Origin: Pedobacter planticolens
GTDB lineage: Bacteria > Bacteroidota > Bacteroidia > Sphingobacteriales > Sphingobacteriaceae
Reading direction: 5' to 3'
NCBI RefSeq assembly: GCF_014172375.1
Contig: NZ_WNXD01000001.1
Span: forward strand, 1,116,001-1,180,000
Length of the DNA: 64,000 nucleotides
Position 1 is the stretch's first letter; each line of letters starts with the position of its first letter. The notes beneath the pieces are model-generated. The model saw nothing but the letters and a program-made list of their open reading frames with translations, was not told the origin of the DNA and searched no databases. Both the position numbers and the translations under genes were made by a program. Below are positions 57,344 to 64,000 of the stretch, piece by piece.

Positions 57344-60300
57344 ATGTTTTTAAACGTCCATTCGCAATATAGCCTCCGTTACGGCACAATGGAGATAGAA
57401 ACGCTGATAAAAGAGGCGAGGGCAAGAAATATCCACCAGATGGTGCTTACGGATATTAATAACTCTACTGGCTGCATGGAATTTATTCGACTGTGTAGAA
57501 AAGAAGGAACTGACCATGAAGATAAACACGGCACATTTTGGCCAGCTTATGATATTAAACCTATTATCGGAATAGAATTTCGACGAGATCATAAATTACT
57601 ATATATCGGCATTGCCAAAAATAAAGAAGGGATGAAAGAGCTAAATGATTTTTTAACTCATCACAACCTTAATGAACTTCCTTTGCCAGATAAACCGTTT
57701 CAGTTTAATAATGCATTTGTGATTTATCCTTATAAAAACAATATGGCATTAGCTGAAAATGAATATTTAGGTGTTCGTGCTAACGAGCTGAATAAAATTG
57801 CAGGTAAATCGCTGGATACTGTTAAAGATAAGCTGGTAGTTTTTCATCCTGTAACAGTTAAAGATAAAGTAGAATATAGGTTACACAACTACTTAGTAGC
57901 TATAGGTTTAAATACGGTTTTAGGAAAATTAACAGAAGAAGATGTTTGCCAAAAAGATGAGGTTTTAATTCCTGAAGATGAGCTGAAAGAGAAATTTATT
58001 TCTTATGATTTTATAGTTTCTAATACGCAAAAACTGCTAGATAGTTGCTGTATGGACGAGTATGTTTTCGGTAAAAAGAATAAGAAAACGTTTACAACCG
58101 GTGCAGAAAATGATTTAAAACTATTAACCGAGCTTGCCATGAAAGGTTTAGCTTATCGTTATGGGTTGGATAATGATGTTGCTTTAAAACGTATTAAAAA
58201 CGAACTTAAGGTTATTTCTGAATTAGATTTTTGCGCTTATTTTCTAATCACTTGGGATATTGTGAAATATGCGATGGAAGAAAGAGGCTTTTATCATGTA
58301 GGTAGGGGTTCTGGCGCCAACAGTATTGTGGCTTATTGTTTGAAAATAACTGATGTTGATCCGATTGCGTTAGATCTTTATTTCGAGCGATTTTTAAATC
58401 ATAAACGGAGTTCTCCACCAGATTTTGATATTGATTTTAGTTGGGATGAGCGACCTGAAATACAGAAGTACATCTTCCAGAAATATCCTAATACTGCTTT
58501 ATTGGGTACAATGAGTAGTTTTAAAGATAAAGCAATTATTAGAGAAATTGGAAAAGTAATGGGTTTGCCTAAAAATGAAATAGACGATTTTACAGATCCT
58601 ACAAAAGAAAGGTTTAATACAAATAATCCCACTTTTAATAAAATATTGGCCATTCATACTTACATGAATAATATGCCAAATCAACGTTCCATTCACGCTG
58701 GTGGAATTTTGATTGGCGAAGAACCTTTAACTTATTATACTGCATTAGATTTACCACCTAAAGGTTTGCCAACCGTACAATGGGATATGTATGAGGCAGA
58801 AGCAATCGGGCTTGATAAATACGATATTTTAAGTCAACGAGGAATTGGGCACATTAGAGAAGCCGTTCAACTTGTTCATAAAAACAAGCAAATAGCAATA
58901 GATATCCATGATTTTAAATCGTTTAAAGATGATCCGAAACTAAATGCGCAATTGCGAGCTGGCACACCAATTGGTTGTTTTTATATCGAATCTCCAGCAA
59001 TGCGTCAACTACTTAAAAAACTGCAATGTGAAGATTATCTCACTTTAGTGGCTGCAAGTTCTATTATTAGACCCGGAGTGGCCAGTTCTGGTATGATGAA
59101 AATGTATATTCAAAGTTACCATAACCCAAAGGGAGTAAAGTACTTATCAGAAGTAATGGAGCAACAACTCGGTGAAACTTTTGGTATTATGGTGTATCAA
59201 GAAGACGTAATTAAAGTTTGCTGTCATTATGCCGGTTTAGATTTTGCAGATGCAGATATTTTACGTCGAGGAATGAGTGGTAAATACCGTAAAAAAGTAG
59301 AATTTGAAAAGCTGGAACAACGTTTTTTCTCTTGCGCAAAAGCTTTAGGTCGAGATGAAGAAACAACAAAAGAAGTATGGCGACAAATTTCGAGCTTTGC
59401 AGGATTTAGTTTTTCCAAAGCACATTCGGCTAGTTTTGCAGTAGAAAGTTATCAAAGTTTATTCCTTAAAACCTATTATCCGAAGGAGTTTATGGTAGCT
59501 GTTTTAAATAATTATGGCGGTTTTTACCAGCGCTGGGTATATGTACATGCCCTGCAACGAACAGGAGCAGAGGTTCATTTGCCTTGTGTTAATCATAGTG
59601 ATGATGTGGTTAATATTACTGGAAACAAAGCTTATTTGGGTTTTATTGGTGTACAGGGATTGGAAAATAGGTTGATTGCACTCATCCCGCAGGAGCGGAA
59701 ACAAAATGGAAATTACATAGATCTGGAAGATTTAATAAAACGTACCAATTTGAGTTTAGAACAATCGCTAATTCTGATAAGGATCGGTGCTTTACGTTTT
59801 ATGGGTAAGAGTAAAAAAGAGCTTTTATGGGAAGTTTATAACTATTTAGGCAATAAAACAAAACCTATGCCTGGAAAAGAACTATTTCATTTACCAAGCA
59901 AAGAATATGTGCTACCAAATTTAGATACACATTTAGTTGAAGATGCTTATCAGGAATTAGAATTATTGGGTTTTCCGATTAGTTTAAGCATGTTCGATTT
60001 ATTAAAAACCGAGTATAGAGGAGATATTTTAGCAAAGGACTTAGAAAAACAGGAAGGTAAAATTGTAAAATTGTTAGGCAATTTTGTTTGCGATAAAACA
60101 GTTTATACTATTAAAAATACTAAAATGTGGTTTGGAACCTTTATCGATAATGAAGGTGATTTTTTCGACACTACACATTTTCCAAATAACAATCCAATTT
60201 ATCCTTTTAAGGGCAAGGGTTGCTATCTTATTTTAGGTAAAGTAGTATTAGATTTCGGTGTGCCTAGCATTGAAGTGCTAAAATTTGCTAAACTGCCAAT

Positions 60301-60349
60301 TGTAGATAATCCGGTGTTTATTACAAATAGTAAGCCTTTAAAAATCTAA
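57344..60349 (+). CDS. DnaE-type DNA polymerase III alpha subunit (DnaE2-like, error-prone candidate)
   Basis: A 1001-residue C-family polymerase. The PHP domain starts FLNVHSQYSLRYGTM; GRGSGANSIVAYCL and PDFDIDFSWDER (palm; around residue 365) carry the catalytic acids. GVMVYQEDV-type and FNKAHSA-type regions appear as FGIMVYQEDVIKVC and FSFSKAHSASFAVESY. It is clearly shorter than the ~1150-1200 residues of replicative DnaE1, and the pairing with a Y-family polymerase resembles ImuB-DnaE2 cassettes. It lacks an adjacent ImuA. The short 86-bp gap contains a GTTCATTGG repeat. Confidence 0.88.
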   Translation: MFLNVHSQYSLRYGTMEIETLIKEARARNIHQMVLTDINNSTGCMEFIRLCRKEGTDHEDKHGTFWPAYDIKPIIGIEFRRDHKLLYIGIAKNKEGMKELNDFLTHHNLNELPLPDKPFQFNNAFVIYPYKNNMALAENEYLGVRANELNKIAGKSLDTVKDKLVVFHPVTVKDKVEYRLHNYLVAIGLNTVLGKLTEEDVCQKDEVLIPEDELKEKFISYDFIVSNTQKLLDSCCMDEYVFGKKNKKTFTTGAENDLKLLTELAMKGLAYRYGLDNDVALKRIKNELKVISELDFCAYFLITWDIVKYAMEERGFYHVGRGSGANSIVAYCLKITDVDPIALDLYFERFLNHKRSSPPDFDIDFSWDERPEIQKYIFQKYPNTALLGTMSSFKDKAIIREIGKVMGLPKNEIDDFTDPTKERFNTNNPTFNKILAIHTYMNNMPNQRSIHAGGILIGEEPLTYYTALDLPPKGLPTVQWDMYEAEAIGLDKYDILSQRGIGHIREAVQLVHKNKQIAIDIHDFKSFKDDPKLNAQLRAGTPIGCFYIESPAMRQLLKKLQCEDYLTLVAASSIIRPGVASSGMMKMYIQSYHNPKGVKYLSEVMEQQLGETFGIMVYQEDVIKVCCHYAGLDFADADILRRGMSGKYRKKVEFEKLEQRFFSCAKALGRDEETTKEVWRQISSFAGFSFSKAHSASFAVESYQSLFLKTYYPKEFMVAVLNNYGGFYQRWVYVHALQRTGAEVHLPCVNHSDDVVNITGNKAYLGFIGVQGLENRLIALIPQERKQNGNYIDLEDLIKRTNLSLEQSLILIRIGALRFMGKSKKELLWEVYNYLGNKTKPMPGKELFHLPSKEYVLPNLDTHLVEDAYQELELLGFPISLSMFDLLKTEYRGDILAKDLEKQEGKIVKLLGNFVCDKTVYTIKNTKMWFGTFIDNEGDFFDTTHFPNNNPIYPFKGKGCYLILGKVVLDFGVPSIEVLKFAKLPIVDNPVFITNSKPLKI

Positions 60350-60360
60350 ATAAATTAAAG

Positions 60361-60412
60361 GCCACAGATTCACTGATTTAAAAAGAAGACCAATAATCTG
60401 CAAATCTGTGGC
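60361..60412. repeat. GCCACAGATT palindrome after the polymerase operon (family 2)
   Basis: GCCACAGATTCACTGATT and AATCTGCAAATCTGTGGC pair over most of 18 positions around a 16-nt centre. It lies just after the DnaE gene and may terminate it, like the members at 27758 and 30062. Confidence 0.75.
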
Positions 60413-60575
60413 TAAAAATTAAATAGCTTTTTACTTGAAAATATACGCCAAAAAAACATTATCCCCATGCCTAAAACTTTTCAACATAAAGGTGCATATT
60501 GAGGGTTATTTTGTTAAATTCGCAAGGTTATAGTAAAACCTAATTTAAATTCGTTTTTAACGAACAACATTATTT

Positions 60576-63164
60576 ATGGCAGAAGATTTAGAAAATCAAG
60601 AGAACGACAAAATCATTTCAATAAACATAGACGAGCAGATGAAATCTGCTTACATCGATTATTCGATGTCCGTTATTGTAAGTAGGGCTTTGCCTGATGT
60701 ACGTGACGGGTTAAAACCAGTACACCGCCGTGTTTTATACGGTATGTTAGATTTAGGTTTAGGCGCAGGAAAACCTTATAAAAAATCTGCTCGTATTGTG
60801 GGAGAGGTGCTCGGTAAGTATCATCCACATGGCGATTCATCTGTTTACATGACGATGGTACGTATGGCTCAACCTTGGAGTTTGCGTTATTTAATGGTAG
60901 ACGGACAAGGTAACTACGGTTCAATTGATGGCGATTCGCCTGCAGCAATGCGTTATACGGAGGCACGTTTCCAGAAAATGGCCGAAGATATGTTAGCTGA
61001 TATCAATAAAGACACAGTTGACTTTCAATTAAACTTTGATGATTCGTTGCAAGAACCAACCGTTCTTCCCGCTAAAGTACCAAATCTGCTAATTAACGGT
61101 TCATCTGGTATTGCTGTTGGTATGGCTACAAACATGGCGCCGCACAATATTACGGAGGTTATTAATGCAACGATTGCTTATATTGATAATAACGAAATCA
61201 CCATTCCTGAATTAATGAAATTTGTAAAAGGTCCTGATTTCCCGACAGGAGCTATTATTTATGGCTATACAGGAGTGCAAGATGCTTTTGAAACTGGTAG
61301 AGGGCGTATAGTAATGCGTGCTAAAGCAGAAATTGAAACCGTTAAAGACCGCGAAACAATCATTGTAACTGAAATACCTTACCAGGTAAATAAATCAATG
61401 ATGATTGAGCGTACAGCTGAATTGGTTGGTGAGAAAAAACTAGAAGGTATTTCTAATATTAAAGACGAATCTAATAAAGATGGTATTCGTATTGTTTATG
61501 AAATTAAACGTGATGCAAATGCTAGTATCGTTTTAAATAATCTGTTTAAACAAACCGCATTACAAACTTCATTTAGTGTAAATAACATTGCTTTGGTTAA
61601 TGGCCGTCCGCAAATGTTAAACCTAAAAGATCTAATTCGTCATTTCGTAAATCACAGACATGATGTTATTGTTCGTAGAACGAAATTCGAATTATCAGAA
61701 GCTGAAAAAAGAGCACACATTTTAGAAGGTTTATTAATTGCTTTAGATCATATTGAAGAAGTAATTAAATTAATTCGTGCATCAAATACTCCAGAAGAAG
61801 CAAGAGTTGGCTTAATGGAGAAATTCGGTTTAAGCGACATTCAAGCGAGAGCTATACTTGATATGACCTTACGTAGGTTAACTGGTTTAGAGCGTGATAA
61901 AATTAAAGATGAGTATGCAGAGCTGATGAAAACCATCGAGTATTTGAAATCTATTTTAGCCGATGAAGCTTTACGTATGCAAATTATAAAAGATGAATTA
62001 GCAGAAATGTTAGATAAATATGGCGATGAACGTAGAACAACAATTGTTCATTCGGCAGAAGATATGAGCATGGAAGATTTCATCGAAGACGAAGAAGTTG
62101 TAATTACTATCTCACACGAAGGCTATATTAAACGTACTCCAGCAACAGAATATCGTACACAAGGTAGAGGTGGAAAAGGTTCAAAAGGAAGTGATTCGAG
62201 AAATGAAGATTTTATTGAGCATTTATTAATCGCTACAAATCACAATTACATGTTATTCTTTACCGAAGCAGGTCGTTGTTTCTGGTTAAGAGTTTATGAA
62301 ATTCCAGAGGGAAGTAGATTAAGTAAAGGAAGAGCATTACAAAACATCATCAACATACCAAAAGAAGAAAAAGTTAAAGCTTATATCAAGGTTAAAAATT
62401 TAAAAGACCAAGATTATTTAGAGAATAACTTTATCATTATGTGTACTAAAAAAGGTACCATTAAGAAAACTTCATTAGAGGCTTATTCTCGTCCGCGTGT
62501 TAACGGTATTAACGCCATTAATATTAATGAGGGTGATCAATTATTAGAAGCAAGTTTAACTACTGGAAGTAGCGAAATTGTAATGGCATTACGTTCTGGA
62601 AGAGCAATTCGCTTTAATGAAAGTAAAGTTAGACCAATGGGTAGAACTGCAACTGGCGTTAGAGGAGTAACTTTAGCACATGATAAAGATGAAGTTATTG
62701 GTATGATTGCTATTGAGGATTCATCTGCAACGGTATTGGTAGTATCAGAAAAAGGTTACGGTAAACGTACCGATATTGATGATTATCGCGTTACAAATAG
62801 AGGTGGTAAAGGTGTTAAAACAATTAACGTAACCGAAAAAACTGGCGCATTAGTTGCTATTAAAAACGTAACAGACGCTGATGATTTGATGATTATTAAC
62901 AAATCTGGTATTGTAATTAGAATTGTTGTTAGCGAACTAAGAGTAATGGGAAGAGCAACGCAAGGTGTTCGTTTAATTACTTTAAAAGGTAATGATGAAA
63001 TTGCATCGGTAGCTAAAATTGAACACGAAGATGAGGTTGAAGAAGTAGAAGAAGCAGAAATTGTTGATGGCGAAGAAGCTTCAACAGAAAAAGTTGAGCC
63101 TACAGACGAAGCTCCAAAAGAAGACAACAATACTGATACTGAAGAAACAACTGAAGAGAATTAA
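60576..63164 (+). CDS. gyrA: DNA gyrase subunit A
   Basis: An 862-residue type IIA topoisomerase subunit that cuts and rejoins DNA. The catalytic Tyr127 is in [10 protein letters not shown], the CAP domain segment is [19 protein letters not shown], and the CTD keeps the GyrA box as QGRGGKG near residue 530, which separates it from ParC. Acidic low-complexity residues fill the last ~45 positions. In the quinolone-determining region Ser88 is present (E. coli Ser83), but the position equal to Asp87 is Met92. Start is ATG 60576. Confidence 0.95.
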   Translation: MAEDLENQENDKIISINIDEQMKSAYIDYSMSVIVSRALPDVRDGLKPVHRRVLYGMLDLGLGAGKPYKKSARIVGEVLGKYHPHGDSSVYMTMVRMAQPWSLRYLMVDGQGNYGSIDGDSPAAMRYTEARFQKMAEDMLADINKDTVDFQLNFDDSLQEPTVLPAKVPNLLINGSSGIAVGMATNMAPHNITEVINATIAYIDNNEITIPELMKFVKGPDFPTGAIIYGYTGVQDAFETGRGRIVMRAKAEIETVKDRETIIVTEIPYQVNKSMMIERTAELVGEKKLEGISNIKDESNKDGIRIVYEIKRDANASIVLNNLFKQTALQTSFSVNNIALVNGRPQMLNLKDLIRHFVNHRHDVIVRRTKFELSEAEKRAHILEGLLIALDHIEEVIKLIRASNTPEEARVGLMEKFGLSDIQARAILDMTLRRLTGLERDKIKDEYAELMKTIEYLKSILADEALRMQIIKDELAEMLDKYGDERRTTIVHSAEDMSMEDFIEDEEVVITISHEGYIKRTPATEYRTQGRGGKGSKGSDSRNEDFIEHLLIATNHNYMLFFTEAGRCFWLRVYEIPEGSRLSKGRALQNIINIPKEEKVKAYIKVKNLKDQDYLENNFIIMCTKKGTIKKTSLEAYSRPRVNGINAININEGDQLLEASLTTGSSEIVMALRSGRAIRFNESKVRPMGRTATGVRGVTLAHDKDEVIGMIAIEDSSATVLVVSEKGYGKRTDIDDYRVTNRGGKGVKTINVTEKTGALVAIKNVTDADDLMIINKSGIVIRIVVSELRVMGRATQGVRLITLKGNDEIASVAKIEHEDEVEEVEEAEIVDGEEASTEKVEPTDEAPKEDNNTDTEETTEEN

Positions 63165-63186
63165 TATAATTTCAAAAACTAAAAAC

Positions 63187-64000
63187 ATGAAAAAAGTACT
63201 TTTAAGTATATTATTTGTAGGTGTGGCTACACTTGCAAATGCTCAAAAGAGTGAAGTGGCCGAAGCGAAAAAGGCGTGGAATATATATGGATTAACAGCT
63301 GAAAAAAGCACATTTGATAAATCAATGTTAGCTTTAAATAATGGGTTAAAACATACAGATAATGCTATTGCTAATGAAAAATCTAAAATTATGCCAGATG
63401 CTTGGTCTTATAGAGCATTATTTGCATCTGCAATAGCTTACACAGATTCAGTAAATATTGATAATGCAATTGCTAAACAAAAACTTGCTGTGGATGCTAT
63501 TGCTCAAGCAAAAAGTTTAGATACAAAGGGCGAGGAAAAAGATAACATTAGATCAGCTGAAGTTAATATTCGTAATGCCATAAATAGTAGAGCAATAAGA
63601 GCTTATAACAAAAAGGATTACAAAGCAGCATTAACACTTTTTAATGAAATAATTGCACTTAATCCAACAGATACTGCAATGTATATTAATGCAGGTGTTA
63701 CAGCTAAATTAGTAGAAAACTATCCTGAGGCTATAAAAAACTTCAAAAAGGTAATTAGCTTTAATGTGCCAGAAACTAAGAATTTTTATTCTGAAACTAT
63801 TTCTATGACTTTAGCAAATATGAAAGATACTGTAGCTGGTTTAGCCTTACTTAAAGAAGCTATTGCAAAATATCCTGATGATGATGGTTTTATTGGAACA
63901 GAAACAGATATTTATATTGCGAAAGGTGACATTGTTAAATCCCAAGATGCGTTAAAAAAATTAATTGCTAAAGATGCTTCAAAAGCAGTTTATCATTATT
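63187..64000 (+). CDS. Secreted TPR-repeat protein, partial (continues past window)
   Basis: 271 codons are visible from the ATG at 63187; no stop before the window end. A signal peptide (LFVGVATLANAQ) precedes helical repeats: ALFASAIAYTDSVN, INSRAIRAYNKKDYKAALTLFNEII (quoted by YNKKDYKAALTLFNE), ALNPTDTAMYINAG and KNFKKVISFN, typical of TPR units. It is probably a periplasmic scaffold or assembly protein. It starts 22 bp after gyrA and may be cotranscribed, though a functional link is not expected. Confidence 0.8.
   Translation, partial: MKKVLLSILFVGVATLANAQKSEVAEAKKAWNIYGLTAEKSTFDKSMLALNNGLKHTDNAIANEKSKIMPDAWSYRALFASAIAYTDSVNIDNAIAKQKLAVDAIAQAKSLDTKGEEKDNIRSAEVNIRNAINSRAIRAYNKKDYKAALTLFNEIIALNPTDTAMYINAGVTAKLVENYPEAIKNFKKVISFNVPETKNFYSETISMTLANMKDTVAGLALLKEAIAKYPDDDGFIGTETDIYIAKGDIVKSQDALKKLIAKDASKAVYHY

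Overview
The window looks like a chromosomal piece from a Bacteroidota species of the Sphingobacteriaceae, most likely Pedobacter or a close relative. The evidence is AT-rich DNA, Bacteroidota-type -7 promoter boxes (TAnnTTTG) before several genes, a SusC/SusD pair, lipoproteins with a Cys after a short signal, an S46 dipeptidyl-peptidase, bestrophin, fasciclin and DUF6580 proteins, and many GTCAT-headed and CCACAGAT-headed palindromic repeats between genes. The genus is an inference. No rRNA, tRNA, CRISPR array, phage or insertion sequence was recognised.

Region 1 (1-18959) starts with the front part of bioF. It then carries a glycerol/glycerol-3-phosphate catabolic operon (glpF-glpK-glpD, minus strand) divergent from a DeoR-family regulator. 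After that come a SusC/SusD uptake pair, a DUF5689 lipoprotein, a secreted calcineurin-like phosphoesterase, a glycerophosphodiester phosphodiesterase lipoprotein, GlpT, an SGNH esterase and a GH89 alpha-N-acetylglucosaminidase, all on the plus strand. Read together this is a candidate utilisation locus for a glycerol-phosphate-containing glycoconjugate: outer-membrane capture, periplasmic trimming to glycerol-3-phosphate, import by GlpT and oxidation by GlpD. An alpha-GlcNAc-decorated teichoic acid is one candidate substrate, and this is a hypothesis.

Region 2 (19000-34300) holds a small secreted DUF4890-like protein and a LexA-like XRE-S24 repressor divergent from a GIY-YIG-like protein. 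It also has a metallopeptidase/beta-propeller/beta-barrel fusion, PBP1A, PPK2, a cobalamin riboswitch with a BtuB-type receptor, a class-A-like serine hydrolase, a DUF6580 membrane protein, a sirtuin and an ATP-pyrophosphatase. Region 3 (34000-49700) is mostly housekeeping: S46 peptidase (DPP11-type), free-methionine-sulfoxide reductase, 3-methyladenine glycosylase, kynureninase, bestrophin, an HDAC-like protein, a pseudouridine synthase, Pol IV, a response regulator, MATE, an AlbA_2 protein and several unknown lipoproteins.

Region 4 (49700-64000) has long repeat-rich gaps around a fasciclin lipoprotein, an MFS carrier and hemF. An orphan gene sits between two 66-bp direct repeats, followed by a PEGA-domain protein. 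The window ends with a Y-family polymerase and a DnaE-type polymerase in tandem, gyrA, and the start of a TPR protein. The polymerase pair is preceded by a perfect palindrome overlapping its -7 box. The same TACTAA-N5-TTAGTA architecture lies in front of the XRE-S24 repressor 36 kb away, which suggests a small SOS-like mutagenesis regulon. Two copies of a GC-richer intergenic element (49836-49934 and 55837-55936) show compensatory changes in a stem and may be an undescribed structured element.
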